From an uncultured Bacteroidota bacterium (GTDB lineage Bacteria; Bacteroidota; Bacteroidia; Chitinophagales; Chitinophagaceae), in NCBI GenBank assembly GCA_903905685.1, contig CAIVHI010000137.1, positions 1 through 14,102 on the forward strand: a stretch of DNA of 14,102 nt, given 5' to 3'. How positions within the stretch are numbered: the first letter of the stretch is position 1; each line of letters begins with the position of its first letter. The notes under the pieces were generated by a model that saw only the letters and a list, made by a program, of their open reading frames with translations, did not search any database and was not told the DNA's origin. A program made the translations under genes and the position numbers. Below are positions 7,237 through 14,102 of the stretch, one piece after another.

Positions 7237-8256
7237 ATGTTGGAAATTAGAATGTGCAAGCGAGATGAGCTGCAACTATTGATGCAGTTTATTGACACGA
7301 AGTGGAAGAAAGGGCACATATTGGGCAATTTTGAGGAGATGATGCTGTGGCAACACGGCGATCCGGATGGCGAAACCGTCAATTTTGCGGTGGCCATCGA
7401 TACCGAAATCCAGACCATTTATGCAGTGCTGGGCTGTATACCGTTGTGGCAGTACGACCCACTGCTCCAGCCATCCAACGACCTTTGGCTGTCGTTGTGG
7501 AAGGCAGATACCGCCGATGCGCCTGTTCAAAATATCGGGATGCGTTTGTTGGAGTTTTTGGAGGGGCATTTTAAGCCGGCTACGCTTGGGGTGACGGGAA
7601 TCAAGAAGCGGGTGCGCGTCTTGTTCGAATGGTTGGGTTATACCACCGGCATCATGACGCAATATATATTCGTAAACCGCATGGTGACCTCTTTTGCGAT
7701 TGCCGACGTGCCCGAGCGTAACATGGGTGCCACAGCGGATGGAAATTGTGTGCTCACGGAGTTGGGTTCGCTTGACGGCGTTGAAGTGGCGGTTCCCGAT
7801 TGCAGACCGGCTAAGAGCGTCACCTATCTTGTTAATCGGTATGCCAAGCACCCTCTATATAAGTATCGCTTTTTCGGCGTGATGGATGGTGCAATGGTAA
7901 AAGCCATAGTCGTGGTTAGGAAGATTGACCAAAGTGGCAGTTGTTGCCTCCGCATCACCGATATACTCGGCGATATTTCGAATATCGGCACTTTGTCTTC
8001 CGAGCTACAGGCATTGTTGGAGCGGGAGCGTGCAGAATTCATAGATTGTTACAATTTCGGGGTCAATGCATCGGTATTCGAGCAAATCGGCTTTATGGCC
8101 TGTCCGGCCAATGTGGTGATACCCAATTATTTCGAGCCGTTCGAGCGCAAATCCGTAGAAATCCGCTTTGCCTATAAAAACAATACCGACAAGCCATACG
8201 TCATCTATAAAGGGGACTCAGACCAAGATCGTCCCACATTTTACGAGCGGCACTGA
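7237..8256 (+). CDS. Putative GNAT-like acyltransferase, probably two GNAT-like domains
   Basis: A 339-residue soluble protein that I recognise only by fold features. The N-terminal half reads like a GNAT domain: a strand with YAVLGCIPLW (62-71), WLSLWKAD (84-91), a GMRLLEFL helix (101-108) after a short acceptor loop, then FEWLGYTTG (130-138), matching the late 'GF' turn of acetyltransferases. The second half repeats the theme: FFGVMDGAMVKAIVVVRK, a DILGD turn, a helix, then FIDCYNFG and FEQIGFMAC. The protein ends with VIPNYFEPF and a charged DSDQDRP (327-333). A tandem N-acyltransferase acting on an amino sugar of the pathway is a reasonable guess given the neuBCA genes upstream and the deacetylase downstream, but no substrate can be named. 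A start at the Met five codons later (7252) is possible. No Shine-Dalgarno sequence is visible. Confidence 0.55.
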   Translation: MLEIRMCKRDELQLLMQFIDTKWKKGHILGNFEEMMLWQHGDPDGETVNFAVAIDTEIQTIYAVLGCIPLWQYDPLLQPSNDLWLSLWKADTADAPVQNIGMRLLEFLEGHFKPATLGVTGIKKRVRVLFEWLGYTTGIMTQYIFVNRMVTSFAIADVPERNMGATADGNCVLTELGSLDGVEVAVPDCRPAKSVTYLVNRYAKHPLYKYRFFGVMDGAMVKAIVVVRKIDQSGSCCLRITDILGDISNIGTLSSELQALLERERAEFIDCYNFGVNASVFEQIGFMACPANVVIPNYFEPFERKSVEIRFAYKNNTDKPYVIYKGDSDQDRPTFYERH

Positions 8257-8286
8257 TTTGCCCTAAAATCATTTTAAATCGCGGCT

Positions 8287-9210
8287 ATGAAAGGAATCAT
8301 GTATCACTATGTGCGGGAGAATGAAGCGGAATTCCCGTTTTTCAAGCACCTGCATATAGAAGACTTTGCCAAGCAGCTTGATTACTTTCAGGAGACCTTC
8401 GGTTTCGTGAGCGAGCAGGGTTTTTTGGAGGCACTCCAGACCGGCGTACCTCCGAAGGGTGTCGTCCTAACCTTCGACGATGGCGTGAAAGACCACTATA
8501 AATATGTATATCCGCTACTGAAGGAGCGGGGTATACCGGGCGTTTTTTATGTGCCCACCTTCATGTTTGAGGGTAAGATGCTGGATGTGCACAGAATACA
8601 TCTGCTGTTGGGCAAGTATGACAGCAAATTGATGTACGATAAATTGGTGGGATTGGTAACCGAAGATATGCTTACCGACAACAACATCGAGGCATTCAAG
8701 CAAGCTACCTATACCAAGCAGCAGAACGATGATTATACCCTTGCATTCAAACGCACATTGAATTACACCATTGGCTATGCACATCGCACGGCGGTGATAG
8801 ACAAGCTGATGCAGGAGTTTTTTCCGGATGAAGAGGAATTGAAGCAGTCGTTCTACGTGACACCAGAGGAATTGCGGGAGATGAAGGACGGTGGCATGAT
8901 CATTGGCAGCCACTCCAAAAACCATTATGTGATGTCGAAGCTCAACCGGGAGGAGCAAATAGAGGAAATTGCCGATTCATTTGCCGTGTTGGAGGCCCAA
9001 ACGGGCGGTTTGCCTTATCGCACATTTTGCTACCCCTACGGTGGGGCCCACACCTTTACCCCTGAAACCGAACAATTGTTGACAGACCATGGCTGTCTGT
9101 ATTCCTTCAATGTAGAAGCCAGAGACGTGGAGGCCAACGACCTGTTGCATCGCAAGCAGGCACTGCCCAGATGGGACTGCAACGCCTTCCCTTTTGGCCA
9201 GTGCAGGTAA
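8287..9210 (+). CDS. Polysaccharide/sugar deacetylase, NodB (CE4) family
   Basis: A 307-residue CE4-type deacetylase. Motif 1 is TFDDG (62-66; D64 would be the catalytic base, D65 a metal ligand), motif 2 is SHSKNH (208-213; H209 and H213 as metal ligands), and the later CYPYGG (248-253) fits motif 3. The two metal motifs are about 145 residues apart, far more than the roughly 50 usual in NodB domains. The extra segment (about 93-190) is largely helical and charged. The N-terminus (MKGIMYHYVRE) begins directly in the fold with no signal peptide or membrane anchor, so it should act in the cytoplasm on a sugar intermediate or a lipid-linked oligosaccharide rather than on exported polymer. It lies 30 bases after the GNAT-like gene; deacetylation followed by a different acylation would be a consistent pair. 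Confidence 0.8.
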   Translation: MKGIMYHYVRENEAEFPFFKHLHIEDFAKQLDYFQETFGFVSEQGFLEALQTGVPPKGVVLTFDDGVKDHYKYVYPLLKERGIPGVFYVPTFMFEGKMLDVHRIHLLLGKYDSKLMYDKLVGLVTEDMLTDNNIEAFKQATYTKQQNDDYTLAFKRTLNYTIGYAHRTAVIDKLMQEFFPDEEELKQSFYVTPEELREMKDGGMIIGSHSKNHYVMSKLNREEQIEEIADSFAVLEAQTGGLPYRTFCYPYGGAHTFTPETEQLLTDHGCLYSFNVEARDVEANDLLHRKQALPRWDCNAFPFGQCR

Positions 9211-9259
9211 GTGCCATGCGCGTTGATTGGATAATCATAAAAAATAATTTGACTGACTG

Positions 9260-10654
9260 ATGAAGAGGTTGTTGCTATACATTTCGGATGGAGTAGGGTG
9301 TCGGAATTTCATTTATTCGACATTCTTCGACTATGCCGCCCAAAACGGATTCGAAATCGTGATACTTAAGAATGTACCGTTCGATATTGATGCCCGGGGA
9401 GGGCGGGTTATAGACTTCCCCAATTTGCCAATCCCCGCCAAAGTGGACATTTTGAAAGGCATAAAGACGGAGTCGGAACTGAACCTGTTCACGGCTAAGT
9501 TCAAAAATCCCATTTATCAAGTATATAAATTCCCTTATAAGCCGAAGGGCCTGAAGAACAAAATCAAGCTGTTTTACAAGAGCAGGTATGTGCGCCGCAC
9601 CACTACCCACGAGCAGATTTTGAAGGTTGAAGAGAAAATGTATCGTGCTGCAACCGGGTCGGCGCTTTACCATTCGCTGGCCCATATTCTGACCACCGAA
9701 AAAATCGATGCCGTGATGTTCACCAACCAACGGTCGGTGTCGAACATCACGTTGATGGTAGCCGCTGAGAGCTTGAAGATTCCAACGATAACCAACATTT
9801 TTTCTTGGGACAATCTTCCGAAGGGGTCCAAAATCCATAAATCGGACTATTATTTCGTTTGGAGCCAATATATGTTCGATGAGTTGTTGCGGTACTATCC
9901 GCATGTCGACAAGTCGACGATACGGATTACGGGTACGCCACAATTTGCGGGGTATACCGACAAGTCGGACATTGTGCCGCGCGCCGAATTTTTGAAGAGG
10001 TACAATCTGGGTGAAGCATTTAGATACGTGGCATTCACAGGCGACGACTTCACTTCTTCGCCCCACGACGAAATCTATTTGGAAGACTTGTGCAAACAAG
10101 TGCGCATCTATAATGAGCAGCATGGCGACACCTTCCGCGTGATATTCCGTAAGTGTCCGGTAGATATGACCAACCGTTACGATGGGGTGTTGCAGGCGCA
10201 GGCCGACATAGCTACCAGCATCGCCCCCCTCTGGAAATCAGAAAAGGGGTCGGGTTGGCAGTCGGTTTACCCCTTGAAAGAAGATGCCACGCTATTAAAG
10301 AATTTGTTGGCGCATTGCGACATGGTGTCCAATTTGGGTAGCACGGTTGCCATAGATGCATCGTTTTTCGATACCCCGGCATGTTATGTCAATTATCAAC
10401 CCATTGAGGGTGTAAAGTGGAGAATCGACAAAAACTACCAGAAAATACATTTCCAAACACAGGCTGGACTGAATCCGGTGTTTTGGATAGCCAAGGTGCC
10501 CGAATATCAAGCCGTACTGCATGCCATTAAAACCGGCAATACCGAGAAGGTATTGCATGATGCACACCTTTGGGCCCAGCGTGTCATGATGCATCCCGTG
10601 GATAAAGTTCACGAGCGGATGTGGGGAGAAATCAAAAACATCACCCGAGCATGA
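9260..10654 (+). CDS. Putative GT-B-fold glycosyl- or glycerophosphotransferase, family unclear
   Basis: A 464-residue soluble protein. It starts LLLYISDGVGCRNFIYS (4-20), an N-terminal strand-loop-helix typical of GT-B proteins. Mid-protein features are PTITNIFSWDNLP (175-187), YYFVWSQYMFDEL (197-209) and ITGTPQF (223-229). The C-terminal half carries SNLGSTVAIDASFFDTPAC (357-375), which resembles the nucleotide-binding loop of CDP-glycerol glycerophosphotransferase-like and epimerase-like GT-B proteins. I do not recognise a CAZy family with confidence. It is the first gene after the tailoring cassette and its stop overlaps the next GT start by four bases (ATGA), suggesting coupled translation. 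Being the transferase least like standard sugar transferases, it is a candidate for transferring the CMP-nonulosonate, but this is inference only. Confidence 0.6.
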   Translation: MKRLLLYISDGVGCRNFIYSTFFDYAAQNGFEIVILKNVPFDIDARGGRVIDFPNLPIPAKVDILKGIKTESELNLFTAKFKNPIYQVYKFPYKPKGLKNKIKLFYKSRYVRRTTTHEQILKVEEKMYRAATGSALYHSLAHILTTEKIDAVMFTNQRSVSNITLMVAAESLKIPTITNIFSWDNLPKGSKIHKSDYYFVWSQYMFDELLRYYPHVDKSTIRITGTPQFAGYTDKSDIVPRAEFLKRYNLGEAFRYVAFTGDDFTSSPHDEIYLEDLCKQVRIYNEQHGDTFRVIFRKCPVDMTNRYDGVLQAQADIATSIAPLWKSEKGSGWQSVYPLKEDATLLKNLLAHCDMVSNLGSTVAIDASFFDTPACYVNYQPIEGVKWRIDKNYQKIHFQTQAGLNPVFWIAKVPEYQAVLHAIKTGNTEKVLHDAHLWAQRVMMHPVDKVHERMWGEIKNITRA

Positions 10655-11796
10655 ATTTAGCCTTTTTGACCCCCGAGTATCCCGACACCCGCATAGGAAA
10701 GTGGGGAGGTATCGGCACGTCTATCAGGAATTTGGCGGCGGCATATGTAAAGCAGGGGCACAAGGTGTTTGTGTTCGTGATACATAAGCAGTTCGACCGG
10801 TTCACCGATTCGGGAGTTGAAATCATATCGGTATGCAGCAGCGTCAAAATGCGCAGCCTTCCCGGAGTTTATCTCAAAGGCCGCGATGTTGCCCGACAAA
10901 TCAACAAATTCATTGCGCAATACGATATTCAAGTAATGGAGGTGCCCGACTGGAGCGGGCCGGCTGCGTTTATGCAGTTCAATTGCAAGACGGTCATCAA
11001 GTATCATGGCTCCGATGCCTATTTCTGTAAGCTCGAAGGCCGGAAACAATACTTGAAAAACTACCTCTTGGAGTATCTAAACATCCGAAGGGGGCATGCG
11101 CACATCTTTGTGAGTGCGTTTGCCGCCGAAGTCACCAAAAGGTTATTCCCCATCAGAGTGGGTACCTGCCATGTGGTGCACAACGGCATCAACCTCGACA
11201 ATTTCGAACCCATGCAGGGCAGGCATGAAAAAGAGGGTGGAGGGCATACGATATTGTACTTGGGTACCCTCATCAGGAAAAAGGGCAGCTTGGAGCTCCC
11301 ATTGATTTTCAATGAGTTGCTAAAGGCCCAGCCGGATTGCAAATTGGTGATTGCCGGTGGCGATACCGGTGACATCATGACTGGTGGAGCAAGTACGTGG
11401 GAGTTGATGAAACCCTTGTTTCAGGATATATCCAAGGTTCAATATTTAGGGGCCCAGCCTTATACCGAAGTCAAGAGATTACTTGAGGAGGCCGATGTTT
11501 GTGTATTTCCATCGTTTGCGGAGGCACTGCCCATGAGTTGGCTGGAAGCCATGGCCATGAGGAAGCCCGTTGTGGCGTCCAATATTGGCTGGGCGACTGA
11601 AATAATAGATGACGGGACCGATGGGTTTCTTGCATCGCCAAATGACCACACAGGGTTCGCCGAGAAAATTGGCAGGATACTGGCAGACGAAGGTCTCGCC
11701 GATACCATAGCAAAGGCTGCAAGGCAAAAAGTGGTGGCCCATTTCGATATTTTGAAAAAAGCCGAGGACCATATCAATATTTACAAAAGAATTTAA
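10651..11796 (+). CDS. Glycosyltransferase, GT4 family (GT-B fold)
   Basis: A 381-residue retaining-type glycosyltransferase. The N-terminal domain has a PEYPDT loop and the glycine-rich GGIGT (19-23), then KYHGSD (117-122) and VHNGIN (176-181). The C-terminal nucleotide-sugar domain opens with YLGTLIRKKG (203-212), has VIAGG (233-237), and carries the EX7E motif (Glu291 and Glu299 in FAEALPMSWLEA). The ATG at 10651 forms an ATGA overlap with the preceding stop and gives the canonical start. A GTG at 10621 in the same frame would add ten unrelated residues inside the upstream gene. The protein should add a hexose or related sugar in the cytoplasm from an NDP- or GDP-sugar donor; donor and acceptor cannot be read from sequence. 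Confidence 0.92.
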   Translation: MNLAFLTPEYPDTRIGKWGGIGTSIRNLAAAYVKQGHKVFVFVIHKQFDRFTDSGVEIISVCSSVKMRSLPGVYLKGRDVARQINKFIAQYDIQVMEVPDWSGPAAFMQFNCKTVIKYHGSDAYFCKLEGRKQYLKNYLLEYLNIRRGHAHIFVSAFAAEVTKRLFPIRVGTCHVVHNGINLDNFEPMQGRHEKEGGGHTILYLGTLIRKKGSLELPLIFNELLKAQPDCKLVIAGGDTGDIMTGGASTWELMKPLFQDISKVQYLGAQPYTEVKRLLEEADVCVFPSFAEALPMSWLEAMAMRKPVVASNIGWATEIIDDGTDGFLASPNDHTGFAEKIGRILADEGLADTIAKAARQKVVAHFDILKKAEDHINIYKRI

Positions 11797-12779
11797 TGAT
11801 TAGTATACTGGTCTGCACATATAAGCGTGCGGGTTCGCTTAAGGAATTGTTGCAAAGCTTGGTATTGCAGACGCGCACGCCCGATGAAGTGCTGATTATT
11901 GACGGGTCGCCCGATGAAGAAACCCGCTTAATGCTGGATGGTGCAGGATTTGCTTTGCCCATCAAGTATTTCAGCGTCCCCCCCGAATCGCGTGGGCTTA
12001 CCCGCCAACGAAATTATGGGGTGGCAAGGATTGCGCACGATGCGGACATCGTGGTCTTTTTTGACGACGATGTCGTCTTGATCCCCAAGTACCTCGAATT
12101 ATTGGAGGCAACCTATCAAACTCACCCTGATGCTGCCGCAGTGGGTGGCATATCGACCAATGAACGCCAATGGGAAAAATATGACCCAGATAAGCACCGC
12201 GGCGACTGGTGGTATATATTGGATGGCTTTGCGGTAAAGCTCGGCGATCGCCAGTTTGTAAGGCGTAAACTGGGGCTTTTCACAAACGTTACACCCTTCT
12301 GTGTGCCCGAATTTGGACATGGCTACGATATTTTGCCGCCCAGCGGGATAACCTACAAGGCAGAACACCTGATAGGTTGCAATATGTCGTTCAAGCGGAA
12401 GGTGTTTGATGAAATTTCTTTTTCACACTATTTTGAAGGCTACGGGCTCTATGAAGACTATGATTTCTCCATCAGGGCTCTACGTTTCGGTAATGCATAT
12501 GTAAATTCGGCATTGCAATTGGAGCACCATCACCATCCTGCGGGACGGCCCAATACTTACAGGTATGGCAAGATGGTGACGCGTAATGGTTGGTACGTTT
12601 GGCATCTGGCAAGGCCGAAAGCTAAGACTATCGACCGTCTGAAATGGTGGGTAATCACCTCACTTCAAACGGTATTCCTTTTAAAGTCTATAATGAAGCG
12701 CGAGGCCAGGATGGAGTTTCTGGGTCGATTTGTAGGAATGGTGAGTTTGGTTTTCAATCCGCCCAAGGTGGAGTTTTGA
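11796..12779 (+). CDS. Glycosyltransferase, GT2 family (GT-A fold)
   Basis: A 327-residue inverting-type glycosyltransferase. It has the GT2 opening ISILVCTYKR (2-11), LIIDGSPD (33-40), RGLTRQRNYGV (66-76), the metal-binding DXD equivalent in FFDDDV (88-93) and the downstream acceptor-side block YGLYEDYDFSIRA (216-228), whose ED pair normally holds the catalytic base. A histidine-rich LEHHHHPAG (242-250) follows. The C-terminus (about 283-322) is moderately hydrophobic and may sit on the membrane, but there is no clear multi-span anchor. The start codon shares one base with the preceding stop (TAATG), so translation is probably coupled. Donor and linkage are unknown. Confidence 0.92.
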   Translation: MISILVCTYKRAGSLKELLQSLVLQTRTPDEVLIIDGSPDEETRLMLDGAGFALPIKYFSVPPESRGLTRQRNYGVARIAHDADIVVFFDDDVVLIPKYLELLEATYQTHPDAAAVGGISTNERQWEKYDPDKHRGDWWYILDGFAVKLGDRQFVRRKLGLFTNVTPFCVPEFGHGYDILPPSGITYKAEHLIGCNMSFKRKVFDEISFSHYFEGYGLYEDYDFSIRALRFGNAYVNSALQLEHHHHPAGRPNTYRYGKMVTRNGWYVWHLARPKAKTIDRLKWWVITSLQTVFLLKSIMKREARMEFLGRFVGMVSLVFNPPKVEF

Positions 12780-12792
12780 CGGTATTTTACAC

Positions 12793-13911
12793 ATGAAATT
12801 TGCAATAATCACCCACGTTGGGCATAATCCTGCACCGGGCGGCAAGTATGCCGCCTATGGGCCTTATGTTAAGGAAATGAACCTCTGGTTCAAGCACGTG
12901 GATGAAATCATCATTGCTGCACCTTTCTCGAACGGGGTGCCCGACAAGATAGATCTGCCATACAGCAAAGCTATCAAAGCGGTGCCTGTACCCGAAATCA
13001 ATTTGACAAATCCAGGAGCCATTTTGCGGTCGCTTTTGGCCTTGCCTGCAATTTTTTGGAAAGTGTTTGCCACCATGCGCAAGGCAGACCACATCCATCT
13101 CAGGTGCCCGGGCAATATGGGGTTGGTGGGGTGTGTGGTGCAAATCCTGTTTCCCAAGAAGCCGAAATCGGCGAAGTATGCCGGCAACTGGGACAAGGAC
13201 AGCGGACAACCATTTACCTACCGCCTACAACGAAAAATCTTGAACAATACGTTCCTGACAAGGAATATGAAGGTTTTGGTTTATGGTTCGTGGCCCGACA
13301 GCACCGCCAACATTGTTCCTTTTTTTACAGCAAGCTATACCGAGGCACTAAGGTTACCGGTGGCCGACAAATCGGAAATGGCCGGGCAAATAAAGTTGTT
13401 GTTTGTAGGCGCCTTGTCCGATGGCAAACGCCCGCTCATGTCCATCAAAATTGCACAGGAATTGGCCCGCCGCGGCCACAATGTCCGTTTGGATTTATTG
13501 GGCAATGGGGTGATGATGGAGGATTTGAAGGAATATGTGTCGGCCAACGGCCTTGAACATTACGTTACCTTGCATGGCAACAAATCGGCAGACGATACCT
13601 ATACTTATTTTAGGGCAGCCCATTTCCTGATATTCTTGTCGAAGTCGGAAGGGTGGCCCAAAGTAGTTGCAGAGTCTATGTGGTGGGGCTGTCTGCCCAT
13701 AACCACGGCGGTCTCTTGCGTGCCCGAGATGGTGGGGCAGGGCAGCAGGGGCTCGCTTATTGCGCCTGATGTGGATGCTGCTGCAGATGCAGTAGAGTTT
13801 TATATAGGCTCGCCGGAAGAGTACAGGTCAAAGACATCGGCAGCGATGAATTGGTCTCGCGAATACACATTGGAAAAATTTGAGGCGGCAATTGCCGAAA
13901 TAGTACATTAA
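12793..13911 (+). CDS. Glycosyltransferase, GT4-like (glycosyl transferases group 1)
   Basis: A 372-residue GT-B protein. The N-terminal domain opens KFAIITHVG with a glycine loop APGGKYAAYGPYV (14-26) and has a conserved HLRCPGNMG (102-110). The C-terminal domain starts at LLFVGALSDGKRP (202-214), followed by DLLGNG (234-239), LHGNKS (260-265) and the EX7E motif (Glu286 and Glu294 in SEGWPKVVAE), then CVPEMVGQGSRG (309-320). This is the donor-binding half of GT4-type enzymes; the N-terminal half is less standard. It begins 13 bases after the GT2 gene and ends 3 bases before the next gene, fitting the same operon. It should add a sugar to the cytoplasmic lipid-linked glycan; specificity is unknown. 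Confidence 0.88.
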   Translation: MKFAIITHVGHNPAPGGKYAAYGPYVKEMNLWFKHVDEIIIAAPFSNGVPDKIDLPYSKAIKAVPVPEINLTNPGAILRSLLALPAIFWKVFATMRKADHIHLRCPGNMGLVGCVVQILFPKKPKSAKYAGNWDKDSGQPFTYRLQRKILNNTFLTRNMKVLVYGSWPDSTANIVPFFTASYTEALRLPVADKSEMAGQIKLLFVGALSDGKRPLMSIKIAQELARRGHNVRLDLLGNGVMMEDLKEYVSANGLEHYVTLHGNKSADDTYTYFRAAHFLIFLSKSEGWPKVVAESMWWGCLPITTAVSCVPEMVGQGSRGSLIAPDVDAAADAVEFYIGSPEEYRSKTSAAMNWSREYTLEKFEAAIAEIVH

Positions 13912-13914
13912 CCC

Positions 13915-14102
13915 ATGAGCAAACCTACTTCCGAGATTCGCGTAGCACACATTGTAGACTCCTTGAGTGCAGGTGGTGCAGAGCAAATGGCGGTGAATTT
14001 TGCAAACGGTCTAGCTAGGAAGGGTATTCCGGTCTGGCTGATTGCAACCAGGAAGGGTGGAATATTGGAGGGGAAGATTGAACGTGGTGTTACCAAAGTG
14101 GT
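13915..14102 (+). CDS. Glycosyltransferase, GT4-like, N-terminal fragment (runs off window)
   Basis: The frame opens at the ATG 3 bases after the previous stop and is still open at the window end, giving 62 codons. The translation begins MSKPTSEIRVAHIVDSL and has SAGGAEQMAVNFANGLARKG (about 18-37), the classic N-terminal GGAE motif and first helix of GT4-type glycosyltransferases, followed by the second strand VWLIATRKGG. The C-terminal donor-binding domain is beyond the window. Position and spacing place it in the same operon as the other transferases. Confidence 0.82.
   Translation, partial: MSKPTSEIRVAHIVDSLSAGGAEQMAVNFANGLARKGIPVWLIATRKGGILEGKIERGVTKV

Noticed and set aside
9223..9251. 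Possible Bacteroidota promoter (TTG at 9223, TAATTTG at 9245, 19 bases apart) before the GT-B-like gene
   Set aside because: The -7 element is one base short of TAnnTTTG and would place the transcript start almost on the ATG; too weak to annotate.
9251..9260. Short GACT direct repeat just before the 9260 start
   Set aside because: Only two and a half units of four bases; expected by chance.
9275..10123. Antisense open frame (282 codons) opposite the GT-B-like gene
   Set aside because: No domain-like features, and the + strand frame is intact, in operon register and shows GT-B motifs.
10621..10650. GTG start ten codons upstream of the GT4 gene
   Set aside because: The added residues do not fit the GT4 N-terminus, and the ATG at 10651 forms a standard ATGA overlap.
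12727..12779. Possible membrane anchor at the C-terminus of the GT2 protein
   Set aside because: The hydrophobic stretch is short and interrupted by charged residues, so a defined transmembrane helix is not supported.

Overview
The window is a compact surface-polysaccharide biosynthesis locus, almost certainly from a member of the Bacteroidota (Cytophagia, Chitinophagia or Sphingobacteriia are likeliest; species not identifiable from sequence alone). Reasons: base composition near 50% GC by eye, starts that lack a clear Shine-Dalgarno sequence, a Wzc-like tyrosine kinase ending in a long Gly-Tyr tail, and gene families common in Bacteroidota capsule/exopolysaccharide loci. All fourteen genes lie on the + strand. 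Gaps run from 50 bases down to overlaps and total under 300 bases, so transcription as one or a few long operons is likely. The two outermost genes run off the window. I see no RNA gene, mobile element or CRISPR array, and no gene-free stretch longer than 50 bases.

Region by region: (1) 1-3543 is the export and control module: the C-terminal part of a Wzc-type chain-length/BY-kinase protein, an ABC-2 polysaccharide permease (Wzm type) and its ATPase (Wzt type) with a C-terminal extension likely to recognise the polysaccharide. (2) 3594-6496 is a three-gene nonulosonic (sialic-like) acid activation pathway: a NeuB-type synthase, a NeuC-type hydrolysing UDP-GlcNAc 2-epimerase and a NeuA-type CMP-sugar synthetase. 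(3) 6540-9210 holds three less familiar genes that look like sugar or glycan tailoring functions: a SAM-methyltransferase-like protein, a probable double-GNAT protein with a C-terminal DxDQDRP motif, and a NodB-type deacetylase with a large insertion and no signal peptide. (4) 9260-14102 holds five transferases: a poorly recognised GT-B-like protein, a GT4, a GT2, a second GT4-like protein and the start of a third GT4-like protein.

Working model (inference): NeuC makes the N-acetylmannosamine-type precursor, NeuB condenses it with phosphoenolpyruvate, and NeuA makes the CMP-activated nonulosonate. The tailoring enzymes modify that sugar or the growing chain, the transferases assemble the glycan on a lipid carrier in the cytoplasm, and Wzm/Wzt export it, with the Wzc-type protein linked to control or outer-membrane delivery. 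The most notable points are a Wzc-type kinase directly beside an ABC exporter, a CMP-nonulosonate pathway without an obvious sialyltransferase of a known family, and the uncommon tailoring cassette between the two.
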